Notes: generated from the sequence alone by a model not told the origin. 64,000 nt of DNA from Chondrus crispus (GCF_000350225.1 NW_005178999.1:70256-134255), one strand, 5' to 3'; counted from the first letter of the stretch, positions 1 through 10,442 are shown. Numbers and translations: made by a program.

Positions 1-51
1 ATTTCTCGGTGACCTTTGTAATAATGACGTAACAAAAGGAAACACTTATTT

Positions 52-2934
52 CTACGTTCGGTTCCAGCGCTTCGCGTTCATTTCCTTTGTCTTCCCGCTA
101 TTAACCCCGCTTCCTCCAAAATTCTTCTTTCGCTTCTGCTTCTTGTCAAGCATTTCTGCCGGTTCTTGTAACACAATCTTAGGAGCATTCTTGATCTCTG
201 CCACCCCAGGAATAAACCTAGCCTGTAACCTTTCCCTCAGTTCAGAATTCTTTTCCATATAGGACTTGTAGTCTCCATCGTACAAGACCAGCTCTTGCTC
301 TTCGATTGCCAAGATTTGTGTAGCAACTTGGGAAATCAAGTATCGGTCATGGCTTACTAGCAGCAAGGTGCCGTCGAAATTTTGTAGTGCTTCCTCCAGC
401 ATTTCTTTTGCTGAAATGGATAGATGATTTCCCGGCTCGTCAAGCACAAGGACATTGGATGGTTCTAGCATAATTTTTGCGAGGGCCAAGCGAGCCTTCT
501 CACCACCACTCAAAGCCGCAACCTTCTTCTCGACGTCATCTCCCTTGAAGAGGAATTTGCCCAGCAAAGCGCGAATTTCCTCATACCGCATCTCAGTAGG
601 TGCAGCCTGCCTTAGGGTGTCGAGAACAGTGACGTTGAGCTCAAGCGCATCGGCCTGGTTCTGTTCGTAGTAGGCAAGGGCGATGTTTGTAAGACCCTGG
701 CATTGTACCGTTCCCTCTTGAGGGTCTTCCTTTCCTGTAATCATTCGTAGAAGAGTGCTCTTGCCCGCTCCGTTCGGGCCGATGAGCGCAATACGATCAC
801 CTCGTTCTATTGCAATAGATGCGTCCTTGAATAGAGCTCTACCCTCATATCCGTGAGTGACCTCGTCAACGATGACACAGTCTCGTCCGGAGCGAGGTGC
901 TGGAGGAAACCGGAAGACGAGTGGCTTTCCCTGCCTCGGCGGTCTTCGCACGAGTTGTCCAGTTTTCTCCATGCGCTTGAGCATCTTCTCACGGCTTTTG
1001 ACTTGACTTGAGCGGGCAGGCGTACGTCTGTTTCTCTTGATATAATTCTCCTGTTCCTTAAGGAATTTTTGTTGCCTTTCGAATGCCGCCTCCCATGCTT
1101 TTCGCTGTCTTTTTTTTAGTTTGACATACGTAGAGTAATTTCCTGGATACTCAAATGCCTCCCCTCCTTCAATCTCTACGATCTTTGTGCATACTCGATC
1201 TAGGAACTCCCGGTCATGAGAGACCACAACCATTGGCAGGTTTGACGCTTGGAGAAAAGCTTCAAGCCATTCAACGGACTCGTTGTCGAGATGGTTAGAC
1301 GGCTCGTCGAGCAATAGGAGGTCTGGATCTTGAAGAAGGACCTTGCCTAAGCCAATTCGAACCTTCCAACCGCCGGAGAATGCCGCGACAAGTTTGTCAT
1401 TGTCATCTTCCGTAAAACCCAATCCTGGCATTACCTTATCGATTCTTGCTTCAAGATTCCACGCGCCTTTATCATCACATTTCTGTCGCAGGTCTTCCAA
1501 ACGATTGAGTAACACTTCTAGCTTGTCAAGATCATCACCTGCATCGGATATATGCTTTTCGCAAGTTTTGTATTCTGATAGCAGCGTTTGCTCTTCCACG
1601 AATGCAGACGTAAACTCTTCGCGCAATGTGCGACGAGGATCCAACTCCTCAATAAACTCCTGTCTCAAGAATGAAGCCTTCGTGCGAGTTGATGATCTAA
1701 CCAACTCCCCTGACGTTGGCGGCATGAGCCCAGCGATCATGCGCAATTGAGTAGTCTTTCCACACCCGTTCTCTCCAATTAATCCAACCCGCTCCCCGGT
1801 CTTCACACCCCAAGTCACGCCATTGAGAATAGTTGTATTTCGGAAAGTCATAGTGACATCCTCCAGTCTTATGGATGTGAATTTTTCGCCACCAGAACCA
1901 AAATTCGCTCTCTTCGGATCTGCTAATCGCCCTTCAACCGCATTGCGCTCACCTCGCTTCAATTTCAATGACCGCCGGCGCCCTTGACGCGTAAATTTGT
2001 CGAACTCCTTTGTTGCCTCTTCAAACTCGCTCACAACATCATTGTCAGGCTCAAAATCCTCGTCCACCTCTTCGTCTTCCACAGCATCGGCTGTTGCGAT
2101 TGCATCAGTTGAACAGTCTCCCTGTTCTTTCTCGTCGTCAGCTATCTCTGCATAGGGACCAGGATTTTGACTCTTCGTTTCACCGACCAACTGGGTCTCA
2201 GCTGCAATTTCGCCTGTTCTGCCAATATCAGTGATGCGCTCCTCAGCTTCCTTAGTGTCATTCTTGCCACCATCTAAAACTGTTTGATCGTCAGGATGAG
2301 ATAATACGTCCTCGGAAACGCCATTTCCAGCAGAGCCATTGACATCAGCAGCATTGAAATCGACGCTCTTCTTCCCCTTCCTTCCTTTTCGACGAAGTTG
2401 GGGAATTGGTTCATTCTCTCCTAATGCGTCTGCCAGCAATTCATCTTGAGACAAATTGGCGCCCCCAAACACGTCAACTGCATTACTCTCATCCCTTACC
2501 GTACCCTTCTTTCCCTTCTTCGTTTTCTTCTTCGGGGTCGGTGTGACTGTCAATGCTGTTGCATCTTCCCCAAGTGCGCTTGGCAACAATTCATCCTGAC
2601 TCATGGCAGCGCCCCCGAAGACATCCACAGCGTTGTCTCCAGTTTTTTGGATGCCCGCCTTCTTTCCCTTCTTCTGTTTCTTCTCGTTCGGTGCAGGAAT
2701 CTGGGAAGGCGCCTCTGGTTCCCCCAAAGCTTCTGCGAGAAGCTGCTCCTGGGAAACACCAATGCCTCCGAAAACGTCGACAGCGTTACTGCTGTCGTCT
2801 CCGCTGCCCTTCCGCACTTTCTTCATAGTAACAACTCGTCGCGTTTTTGTCGGGCATGTCGCAGGCGCAGACGCCCCGCGCCTAGACGCTGCTGTTGCCA
2901 GCCCTCGAGCAGCTACGGGTGTGACGAAAGCCAT
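52..2934 (-). CDS. ABC-F family ATPase, probably plastid-targeted, with N-terminal tandem repeats
   Basis: A soluble twin-ABC ATPase of the ABC-F family (EF-3/Uup/EttA type), which act on ribosomes and have no membrane domain. The 960-residue product has two ABC modules. The first has Walker A GENGCGKTT near residue 388, signature FSGGW and Walker B LLLLDEPSNHLD. The second has GPNGAGKST, LSGGEKARL and VLVLDEPGNHLS. An ABC-F linker rich in Lys, Arg and Glu lies between them. The start ATG gives MAFVTPVAARG, a Ser/Ala/Arg-rich leader with an early Phe, as in red-algal plastid transit peptides. Residues 50-210 hold three near-identical repeats starting NAVDVFGG (residues 50, 101, 151) and a decayed fourth (194), joined by Lys-rich linkers. 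An acidic stretch (about 265-310) precedes the first ABC domain. A role in plastid translation is inferred from the leader and from the divergent TrpRS neighbour. Confidence 0.9.
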   Translation of the reverse strand: MAFVTPVAARGLATAASRRGASAPATCPTKTRRVVTMKKVRKGSGDDSSNAVDVFGGIGVSQEQLLAEALGEPEAPSQIPAPNEKKQKKGKKAGIQKTGDNAVDVFGGAAMSQDELLPSALGEDATALTVTPTPKKKTKKGKKGTVRDESNAVDVFGGANLSQDELLADALGENEPIPQLRRKGRKGKKSVDFNAADVNGSAGNGVSEDVLSHPDDQTVLDGGKNDTKEAEERITDIGRTGEIAAETQLVGETKSQNPGPYAEIADDEKEQGDCSTDAIATADAVEDEEVDEDFEPDNDVVSEFEEATKEFDKFTRQGRRRSLKLKRGERNAVEGRLADPKRANFGSGGEKFTSIRLEDVTMTFRNTTILNGVTWGVKTGERVGLIGENGCGKTTQLRMIAGLMPPTSGELVRSSTRTKASFLRQEFIEELDPRRTLREEFTSAFVEEQTLLSEYKTCEKHISDAGDDLDKLEVLLNRLEDLRQKCDDKGAWNLEARIDKVMPGLGFTEDDNDKLVAAFSGGWKVRIGLGKVLLQDPDLLLLDEPSNHLDNESVEWLEAFLQASNLPMVVVSHDREFLDRVCTKIVEIEGGEAFEYPGNYSTYVKLKKRQRKAWEAAFERQQKFLKEQENYIKRNRRTPARSSQVKSREKMLKRMEKTGQLVRRPPRQGKPLVFRFPPAPRSGRDCVIVDEVTHGYEGRALFKDASIAIERGDRIALIGPNGAGKSTLLRMITGKEDPQEGTVQCQGLTNIALAYYEQNQADALELNVTVLDTLRQAAPTEMRYEEIRALLGKFLFKGDDVEKKVAALSGGEKARLALAKIMLEPSNVLVLDEPGNHLSISAKEMLEEALQNFDGTLLLVSHDRYLISQVATQILAIEEQELVLYDGDYKSYMEKNSELRERLQARFIPGVAEIKNAPKIVLQEPAEMLDKKQKRKKNFGGSGVNSGKTKEMNAKRWNRT

Positions 2935-3433
2935 TCCTGGGGTTGGGTTCTATATTTCTACGAGGGCGGCGGAGATTTGTGTGTAAGAACCTGCAGGCGA
3001 GAAGGGAGGAGATGGCCGGGGGTGCGTTTATACCCTCAAAAGTCATTTCCAAAGAGGCGCTTTCGCGAATTCCGAGCGGTTTTGAGCCGTACAGGAGAAC
3101 GCACCGTGCGAAAAATTCGGTTGTTTCTGGAGCGGTAGACTCTGCGAGTGGTTGAACAGGCTTACTAGCCAAGCCTCCCGTCCACTACACTCTGTACAAG
3201 TGGCTTTCTGCGAGAGATCTCTACAAACCTCACCACGGAACGGAAGCCGGCTCGGTCGCCATCAGCCTTCTCATCCTTAAGGTCGCGTCGGGAGAATATC
3301 CGGCTGGCAATGGCCGTGGCTTAAAGGCCGATCATCCCTTTCAATTAAACTCTACCACGTCGAGGCATGCCACCTCAGGAAAGCTGCAATTGTGCCATAT
3401 TGTAGCTGCAGCTCCACGAAGCAAGGTGGCACG
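2935..3433. promoter_or_regulatory. Shared divergent promoter region, ABC-F / TrpRS
   Basis: The 499 bp between the two start codons must hold the promoters of both genes. No clear TATA box or repeated operator could be picked out by eye. An open frame crosses it on the plus strand but starts inside the ABC-F gene and has no family features. Confidence 0.4.
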
Positions 3434-4621
3434 ATGCTCGCTCCGGCATTTACATATGCAAATGCTCTAAGTATCCGCTTACTCCGAAAAGCACATCCCC
3501 TATGTCGTCACCGGCGTCCACAACCTCATAGAATTCCCCGAGCGTCCATCGCGTCATACCCGTCGAAACAAGAAGCCTCCTCAGCCAAAGAGACAGAGCG
3601 ACGAAAGCGCGTTTTATCAGGCGTCCAGCCGACTGGCGCTCTCCACCTTGGCAATTACCTCGGCGCCATGCGGCAGTGGACAGCAAACCAGGACCTCTAT
3701 GACAATTTTTTCTTCGTCGTTGACCTGCACGCCGTAACCACGCCGCACGACAGGAAGACTCTATCGGACACCACTTTGTCTTCCGCCGCGATGTACATCG
3801 CGGCCGGTATTGATCCGAAGAAGAGCCGCATTTTTGTTCAAAGCCATGTGCGTGCTCACGCAGAGCTCACATGGTTGTTGAATTGCTCTACCCCCATGGG
3901 CTGGGTCGAGCGAATGATCCAATACAAGGAAAAGGCCAGAAGGCAGGGGGAGAACGTGTCGGTGGGCCTTTTCGACTACCCAGTTTTGATGGCGGCTGAT
4001 GTTTTGTTGTATCAAGCGGATCTTGTTCCTGTTGGGGAAGATCAGAGACAGCATATTGAGCTCGCCCGCAACATTGCAAGAAGATACAACGATATCTATT
4101 GCAAGAAGAAGCGCCCGAGAACGTTCCGGGAGCCAAAGGCGTTGATGCGTACCACGGGTGCTCGCGTGATGAGTCTGGAGGACGGCACGAGTAAGATGTC
4201 TAAGAGCGATGAAAACGACGCCTCTAGAATAAACCTAACAGATCCTCCGAACGTCATTCGGAAGAAGATAAAAAGATGCAAGACAGACTCGCAGGAAGGA
4301 TTGCAATTTGACGACCCGCAACGCCCTGAATGCAATAATTTGCTGGCCATTTATCAGATTATGGCGAATAAGACGAAAGAAGAGGTGCAAAGAGAATGTG
4401 GCGACATGCGTTGGGGACAATTCAAACCCCTGCTGGCGGACGCTGTAGCCGAACACATCAGCCCAATTCAGGACAAGTATAACGAACTTTTGCAAGACAA
4501 GTCGTACCTCGCATCCGTTCTAAAGCAAGGTTATGTCGCTGCGAACGAAGAAGCTGAGCGCACGCTGGAAACGGTTAAGCGAGATATGGGATTCTTGTTG
4601 CCATCTGATCTAGGTTATTGA
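3434..4621 (+). CDS. trpS: Tryptophanyl-tRNA synthetase, bacterial/organellar type
   Basis: Charges tRNA-Trp; a class Ic synthetase of the bacterial type used in plastids and mitochondria. The 395-residue product has the HIGH-like motif GALHLGNYLG (residues 68-77) and the KMSKS motif (254-258, in GTSKMSKSDEND). The bacterial core is about 330 residues, so the first 60 or so are extra: MLAPAFTYANALSIRLLRKA and following, basic and rich in Ser, Arg and Pro, as expected of an organelle-targeting peptide. The frame is open upstream to 3392, but the first ATG is at 3434, which is taken as the start. It lies head-to-head with the plastid-type ABC-F gene, so the pair may serve organellar translation together. 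Plastid, mitochondrial or dual targeting cannot be decided from sequence alone. Confidence 0.93.
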   Translation: MLAPAFTYANALSIRLLRKAHPLCRHRRPQPHRIPRASIASYPSKQEASSAKETERRKRVLSGVQPTGALHLGNYLGAMRQWTANQDLYDNFFFVVDLHAVTTPHDRKTLSDTTLSSAAMYIAAGIDPKKSRIFVQSHVRAHAELTWLLNCSTPMGWVERMIQYKEKARRQGENVSVGLFDYPVLMAADVLLYQADLVPVGEDQRQHIELARNIARRYNDIYCKKKRPRTFREPKALMRTTGARVMSLEDGTSKMSKSDENDASRINLTDPPNVIRKKIKRCKTDSQEGLQFDDPQRPECNNLLAIYQIMANKTKEEVQRECGDMRWGQFKPLLADAVAEHISPIQDKYNELLQDKSYLASVLKQGYVAANEEAERTLETVKRDMGFLLPSDLGY

Positions 4622-4843
4622 TATCTACACAGTTGCTCTGCCAGAACATCTCTTCGTGCCGTAAAGACACCCAGTTTTGTTTTGAATTCGTTGGTTAGGT
4701 TTTATGTCGCTGGTCGTTCATAAAGACCAGGAGACCGTGTTCTGGAGGTCAAACATGACCCACCTCCTGAAGTTAAGGATCCCAGTTAGCACAAAAAATG
4801 GAAAAAAACCGTATCATTATTCGAAATTCAATCTTGCAGCCGT

Positions 4844-5791
4844 CTATTGTGTCGCGGTGGTATCAGCTTCAACCTGCCATGACTTCTTCAGGTACCGTGA
4901 AGTTCTCTCGTACACCGCCAAGGTAATTCCACTTCCAGGTCCAACCCATAAGCAACGGGCTGCCAGTCCCCTTCCCAATGCTGAGATGCCCTCCTCTGCA
5001 ATAATACGCCGCAAACACTGCGAGATGGTAAAATACTTCTGTTCCGAACCCGAACTTTGCGTCATGAATCGAGTTTTGATAACATCAAACGGATTTGTAA
5101 GGGACGCCGCAATTACACCCACAAGAACGCCCAATCCTGTCGCCTCGATCGTAGAGGGCTCTGGTCGCCCTGTTGTTCGGTGGAGCCAGTCCTTACTTAG
5201 TGAAAACAAACTGAATTGGATTGCCGTGAACGGCACGTCGCGCAACATCGTTGGCCAGAAGCCCGACATCAATCCCTGAGGCCCCTCAGTTATGTAGATA
5301 GAGCGTGCTGCATGAGCGGCGGAGTTATAGTTCCTAGCAGGCCCCAGAGTTGCGACCTGCATTCTCTTGGCGATAACTTCGGCAGGGACGTAAAAAGGAA
5401 GCGCAAGTATCTCTCCAAACGCTCCGCTCGCAACATCTACGACGGCGAGACGTTGCTCGTCGTAAATCTCTTGCTCCGATCTTCGCTTGACGGCCTTGTA
5501 TCCCGCAAACATGACTGCATGAGTGGGGATGGTGCCCGCCAAGACAGCTCCGAAACCAGCGTAAAGGCCCCGTCGGATGCCTTCCTGCTGAGCGATTAGG
5601 CGAAAGCCGTGGAAAATGGAACGGTACTTGAAAGGCGGGCCCTTCTGGACGTGGAGTCTAGACTTGACTGTGTCAATTGGATGTAAAGCAAGGTCGCAGG
5701 CCAGCCCGGCGAGGCCACCGGCTATGAGATCTGAGAGGATTGCATATCTCTCTGAAGAGGTGCCATGCGACAACTCAGGCTCCCGCCCCAT
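4844..5791 (-). CDS. Mitochondrial carrier family (SLC25) protein, SAM-carrier-like
   Basis: A six-helix inner-membrane transporter. The 315-residue product has the three tandem carrier modules with their PX[D/E]XX[K/R] signatures: HPIDTVKSR (module 1), VPAEVIAKR (module 2) and NPFDVIKTR (module 3), each followed by a matrix helix. Length is normal for the family. The pattern of the three signatures (P-I-D, P-A-E, P-F-D) resembles S-adenosylmethionine carriers and related organelle carriers, but the substrate is an inference. The first ATG is at 5791; an upstream in-frame TTG was not used. It is convergent with the TrpRS gene, with 222 bp between the stops. Confidence 0.88.
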   Translation of the reverse strand: MGREPELSHGTSSERYAILSDLIAGGLAGLACDLALHPIDTVKSRLHVQKGPPFKYRSIFHGFRLIAQQEGIRRGLYAGFGAVLAGTIPTHAVMFAGYKAVKRRSEQEIYDEQRLAVVDVASGAFGEILALPFYVPAEVIAKRMQVATLGPARNYNSAAHAARSIYITEGPQGLMSGFWPTMLRDVPFTAIQFSLFSLSKDWLHRTTGRPEPSTIEATGLGVLVGVIAASLTNPFDVIKTRFMTQSSGSEQKYFTISQCLRRIIAEEGISALGRGLAARCLWVGPGSGITLAVYERTSRYLKKSWQVEADTTATQ

Positions 5792-6141
5792 CGAGGGCAA
5801 GCGTTTGATCTAGGACAGAATTTTCAGTCTGACGACATCGTGACGCATGACTGACGAAGGGAGGGAATCTAGAGCGGTGCGACTAGATCAACTTCGAGTT
5901 TCTATATTGCTCTCGATTTGGCCCGCACTTTAGCTCCGTGTCTTATGTGTCGTCGACGGATACAGCAGGCCAATGCACAGCAGGGCTCTTGCAACGTTTG
6001 CAAACGAATGGAATATGCAGCCACGTTAGGTTTGAGTTGTATCCACCAGCCCTTCGCCGTCGAATGCGCTGTGTTATGCACAGCTAGTCTGCGACGAAAG
6101 CACAGGGCTCCAGCCATGTGTGGCCAAAAAACTTGAACTGA

Positions 6142-6190
6142 AATCGTTTAATTGGGCACAGGTGCCTCAAGTGTGCCCAATTAAATGATT
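6142..6190. repeat. 19-bp inverted repeat
   Basis: Arms 6142-6160 and 6172-6190 (core TTAATTGGGCACA / TGTGCCCAATTAA) match with one mismatch around an 11-nt loop. Could be a MITE relic or a hairpin. No target duplication was seen. Confidence 0.7.
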
Positions 6191-6344
6191 GAATGTCAAA
6201 TAGGGTGAGTCAACGCAGTTGACAGATGAAATGTGATCAACCAATTAAACTGTGCCAAGTTCTCAGCTATTGTCTTTTGTAACCTGATATGCCCCTATGA
6301 TACCCTGTGATAAAGAATTTACACACAGTAAGTAATGTAATACA

Positions 6345-6366
6345 GGGGGGGGGGGGGGGGGGGGGG
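6345..6366 (+). repeat. Poly-G tract (22 nt)
   Basis: An uninterrupted run of 22 G in intergenic DNA, followed by CGAAAAAAAG. Its length may be uncertain because homopolymers are error-prone in sequencing. Confidence 0.9.
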
Positions 6367-7263
6367 CGAAAAAAAGAGCACTTTGAATAAGACCGTCCTC
6401 GCAGTAAGAGCACCATTTTCGCTTGGCACGGTATCATAACTTCAAGCCCCATCAGACGCTGTAATTCCAATCACACAGGCCTTTTCTCGCGGTATTTCAA
6501 ACGCATCTTAGAAGCCCCGCTCACAGTCCGCCTGTTCCATTTCTCCGCGGCTGTGGAGGAGGTTAGTGACGAAACAACATATATTGGGGAAGAACGCGCC
6601 ACTATACCGACCGCCACTATACCGACATCAGTTGGTCTGAATGCGTTATTGCTACCGCTAGAAACAATTGCTCATGATTGCAATATAACAGAGGTAGGGA
6701 TGTTGTTGCGGAGAGTGAGAAGCGTGTTCGCGCGCTTACGAGGGAGGGCTTCTGTGCACAGGTCCAGGCAACCACTTGTTGGTGAGGTGTTACAGCGTTC
6801 TAAGGAGTAAAATGGGCATCTTGTGCGAGATTCTTGAATGGTAGCAACCTCGGATTAAGAGCAGCATGAAGGGTTGGCATGGGGTGCTCTTATATCGTGG
6901 TCCCCACTGTAATGCGGCTACAGCTTAGAGCCGAAACCAACGTCAAATCGATCTTTGGCGAGTGTACAGTAGCTTGTGCCTGGCCTGGAGCAGGCCATCG
7001 TCGGGAACCGCGAAGTTGCACCTACCCGAAAGCATTACTCACTTTTGTCAAGCAGAGCCAAAGAGGCTGGCCACACTTGTACATTGCATTCGGCGCTCTG
7101 CTACCAAGCCCCTGCAAGCGGTTGCCGCGCCACGTCGAACCCGCCCAGGAATTGGCAACACCTGACGCCCTTTTTCACCACGCGAGTCGACTGAACGGCG
7201 ACGCAGCTCCTTTATCTGGGAATTGGTACTAAATTCTGGGGCGACTGTGGTTAGTGCCTAGTG

Positions 7264-8295
7264 ATGCGTGCACCACGGGGTGACTTCCGCGTTCGTGCGG
7301 CAGATGATCCTCCGAGTTTATTGGTTGTTATACTCGATGTTGCAGCACTTGCGTGGACGGATATTGCGGGCGATAAAGCCACGGCAACTCTTCAATCTGT
7401 GATTGAACAGCTACTTGTCTTTTTGAATTCATTCATGCTCCTTCACGAATCGAATCGCATTTGCGTAATCCTGGCTTCACCAGATGGGGCCCAGCTAGTC
7501 TTCCCAGAGCTTTCAGAACCCGGCTCGCGATGCTCTGATATCGATTTAGTCGCTGAGGACAATGCACTGGATGCTGCTACTGCTGGAAGTGGCTTCACTT
7601 TACACGCAGAACAAACACCATTGAAATTGCGAGACGCCGTACTCGCAGGTGTCAAAGAGGCGTTTCGAGCGCAGGAAGGGGAGGTCGCAAGTGCTCCAGC
7701 TCCGATTAGCACTGCTCTCGCCACGGCCTTGTGTTTGCATAACCGTGCAAAAAGCATTAAATCGACACGCTCCTCATTGAGTCTAGGCCAGGGCAACGGC
7801 CAGGCAAACAATGATTCCGGAACATGTAATGGGCGAATCCTTATGCTTATCGCAAGTGAAGACGCCCCAGAGCAGTACGTGCCGGTCATGAATTGCATAT
7901 TCTCCGCCCAGCGCATGGGCGTCCCCTTGGATTCATGTATACATGGGGATAAAGACTCAACATACCTTCAACAGGCCGCGTACCTGACGAACGGTGTTTG
8001 TCTCAGGCCCAACGAGTTTAGCACCGAAAACCCAAATGTACTAATTCAGATCTTGCAGACGGTCTTTCTGACTGATCGTCTCAACCGCGATTTTCTGGCA
8101 ATGCCAACTCCGCGCAAGGTCGATTTCCGTGCTTCTTGTATGAAGACAAGGCAAATCATTGAAGATGGCTACACTTGCTCTGTTTGTTTATCGACGTTTG
8201 CAACTACGGTAGCAAAGGGTGCGGCCATGTGCCCTATATGCAGTGCTCGCTTCGCCATCACGTCTAGAGTGAAGAGGAGACCTCCCAGACCCTGA
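7264..8295 (+). CDS. TFB4: TFIIH core subunit p34 / Tfb4
   Basis: A core subunit of general transcription and DNA-repair factor TFIIH (human GTF2H3, yeast Tfb4), acting in the nucleus and partnering p44. The 343-residue product begins with a von Willebrand A-like fold (LLVVILDVAALAW near the N-terminus, then the helix SVIEQLLVFLNSFML). It ends with a C4 zinc finger, CSVC and CPIC about 15 residues apart, followed by a basic tail. That C-terminal finger is characteristic of the family, and the length fits. The first ATG (7264) directly follows an in-frame GTG. The gene is convergent with the GTPase gene downstream, with 131 bp between stops. Confidence 0.88.
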   Translation: MRAPRGDFRVRAADDPPSLLVVILDVAALAWTDIAGDKATATLQSVIEQLLVFLNSFMLLHESNRICVILASPDGAQLVFPELSEPGSRCSDIDLVAEDNALDAATAGSGFTLHAEQTPLKLRDAVLAGVKEAFRAQEGEVASAPAPISTALATALCLHNRAKSIKSTRSSLSLGQGNGQANNDSGTCNGRILMLIASEDAPEQYVPVMNCIFSAQRMGVPLDSCIHGDKDSTYLQQAAYLTNGVCLRPNEFSTENPNVLIQILQTVFLTDRLNRDFLAMPTPRKVDFRASCMKTRQIIEDGYTCSVCLSTFATTVAKGAAMCPICSARFAITSRVKRRPPRP

Positions 8296-8426
8296 CAAGG
8301 ACATCACAGCTTTTCTGCCAGTCGTGATCCTTTGGACGGGCACACTTCCCTTACATGATTGCGGGAACCTACATGTAGTGAACACAGCCAGCGAACGGAA
8401 CATGGAAACATATATTTATTTCACAA

Positions 8427-9998
8427 CTAAAGGTACTCAGTATCCATCTCGTCGTTAACCTTTGATCTTGTTTTCAAAATGCCTTTAAATTTTGGCTTCG
8501 CTTTCGCTACATGGTAACTCGGATTACTTTCGTCAGCCCTGCGCTGGTCACTTGGTGCCGGAGTGACTTCATCTGTCATCTCGTCCTCAGACGCCTTGGG
8601 CTGCAATGCGGTAGCACTAACAAAACGTGCTCTAGTGGCAGGGTCCATCGATAGACTCTCCAAGTCCTTTTTCTCGTTTTCCTCCACCTGCTTCACATCG
8701 AATTCTTCACCCCATTGTTGCACAACACTGGCACTCAGGTGTGCTGTGCTTGGACCCTTTGGAGGTAGGGTGTAGAACGGAATCTTGCCACTGTTCCAGT
8801 CTTGGAGCACTACCTTCGCGGCGGCTTCCACATCGAAAGCACCGCCGCGGCGGTACTTACCGCGAAGTTTGCACAGCAGTGCCAAAAATTCTGTCGTATT
8901 ATCGAAGGCAGGAATACCATATGCAACCATGAGAGGTTCAGCCCCAACTCGCTTGATGATAGTTTCAACAGGGGGAATGGGATCAAACAGTTGCTCAGCC
9001 CTAACGCAATTACGCAGGACTAAAGCATCTTTCTGGTCCGACGAGAAAACGATGCCCGGGCAATCGATGAGACGGATGTTCTTATCAAGGTGAACTTCCT
9101 GTGCATGTCGCGTCAGGCCAGGTGTGGCTCCAGCTGTTACTGCTCTCGACCGCTTAAGTGAATTGATAAGAGAGCTCTTTCCCACATTTGGATACCCAAT
9201 GATGCCGACTGCAATGGAAGTCTTCAAGTTCTTTCTCCGCGAGTAATTCTTCAGCAATGCCAAGAGGTTTGCTGCACCCAGGCACTCCGAGGTATTTACG
9301 CTGGAAGCCGCTAGAGCACTCATATTTGCCTGACCTTTCCCGCGACCCTCTTGGATAGATGCGCGGAAAGCGACGGTGGGAAACTCGTTTCTCAGGTATG
9401 CAAGCCACTTGTCAGATACCTCTTTTGGCACCATGTCAACCTTGTTCAGCACCAGTACAATTCGTTTCGAGCCACCTGATGCTCCTATGATTGCGCGCTC
9501 AGCTTCATAGCATCTGCATCCGATTGGATCACGCGCATCAAGGACTTCGAGAAGAACGTCAGAACTTTCAACGACTTTCTTGAACTCCTTCATGAAAGCC
9601 CTCTTCGATCCATCCTCTGCTTCTCCCTCTTTCTTCAAATCATCTCTTTTCTCTTCCCTCCCTTCAAAGTGTGCCGCACGATTAGTTGCATCTGCCATTA
9701 CCTGGGCAAGCGCAGGGTCGTAGCCTGCCTCTCGGGCGGCACGGAAGGCCTCACGGTTCGCTTCTTGCCTGGCCTTTTTGGCAGCCTTCTCGGCTTCACG
9801 TTTGCGCTCCAGCGTCTCCATCATCTGCTGCTTGAATGGCCATAAGTTTGGAATACCAGGATCCTTCTTGCTAAGCTTGCGTATGGCGGGTTTGTTTCGG
9901 TTGGCGCGACGCACCTCCTTCTTGTGCTGACGAACCTTTTTTTCGACCTTGTATTTGTGTTTCAGCGTCGTACGCTTGCTTTTCACATGTGGCGCCAT
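8427..9998 (-). CDS. Nucleostemin-family (GNL3/GNL3L/Nug1) circularly permuted GTPase
   Basis: A nucleolar GTPase needed for large ribosomal subunit maturation in this family. The 523-residue protein shows the circularly permuted order of G motifs: DARDP (154-158), then G4 NKVD (185-188), then the P-loop GYPNVGKSS (268-276), then G3 DCPG (312-315). The first 80 residues are highly basic (the GN3L_Grn1-type RNA-binding and nucleolar localisation region) and pass into a coiled coil rich in Lys, Arg, Glu and Ala. The C-terminal region after about residue 400 is acidic and less conserved. The start MAPHVKSKRTT is a clear ATG. Yeast Nug1 and animal GNL3L are the likely equivalents; the exact orthologue cannot be settled by eye. 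Confidence 0.92.
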   Translation of the reverse strand: MAPHVKSKRTTLKHKYKVEKKVRQHKKEVRRANRNKPAIRKLSKKDPGIPNLWPFKQQMMETLERKREAEKAAKKARQEANREAFRAAREAGYDPALAQVMADATNRAAHFEGREEKRDDLKKEGEAEDGSKRAFMKEFKKVVESSDVLLEVLDARDPIGCRCYEAERAIIGASGGSKRIVLVLNKVDMVPKEVSDKWLAYLRNEFPTVAFRASIQEGRGKGQANMSALAASSVNTSECLGAANLLALLKNYSRRKNLKTSIAVGIIGYPNVGKSSLINSLKRSRAVTAGATPGLTRHAQEVHLDKNIRLIDCPGIVFSSDQKDALVLRNCVRAEQLFDPIPPVETIIKRVGAEPLMVAYGIPAFDNTTEFLALLCKLRGKYRRGGAFDVEAAAKVVLQDWNSGKIPFYTLPPKGPSTAHLSASVVQQWGEEFDVKQVEENEKKDLESLSMDPATRARFVSATALQPKASEDEMTDEVTPAPSDQRRADESNPSYHVAKAKPKFKGILKTRSKVNDEMDTEYL

Positions 9999-10442
9999 TG
10001 CTGAGCCAGGAGACGTGGGGCGATGAGATGTGCTAAACGATGAACCGGCGCGCTCGAAACTGTTGTCCTGATAGATTAGGATAGCTTGTTCAGAAGAATT
10101 ACGCCACCGCCGTCACTGAGACCAGGCGTTCAGAAGCCAGCGCCTCCGACGTCGACTCACTGACAGCAGGGACACATAACTGTAATGCAAGAGCACTGTA
10201 GAGTGGGGGAGTAAGATGTGATTGAAGTCATGCGAATTAGCGCGCTGGAGTGGCATGTCTTAAAGAAAATGTGCCAACAATAAACTTTGAAGAGCAATCG
10301 CTGGAAAATGCACTCTAAAACGGCATGTTCTGTTTTGATTTCTGCATTTTATGCTCGTGGCCTTTTGGCGGGACCCGCTAGATTTGTTTCCTTGTGATGA
10401 GAAAAAAGACACAGTCTAACGCAACTCCCGCCCTTCGAAGTG

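Larger units (their letters stand above)
5792..7263. other. Gene-poor interval
   Basis: No gene supported. Short frames on both strands overlap one another (for example 5902-6136 on opposite strands) and have no family features. The interval contains a hairpin-forming inverted repeat and a 22-nt G run (listed separately), and a small direct repeat of CCACTATACCGAC near 6600-6625. The right end must include the promoter of the TFIIH p34 gene. Confidence 0.5.

Noticed and set aside
5902..6136. Two overlapping about 70-codon ORFs on opposite strands
   Set aside because: Cys/Arg-rich chance frames without motifs. Only one could be real, and neither is supported.
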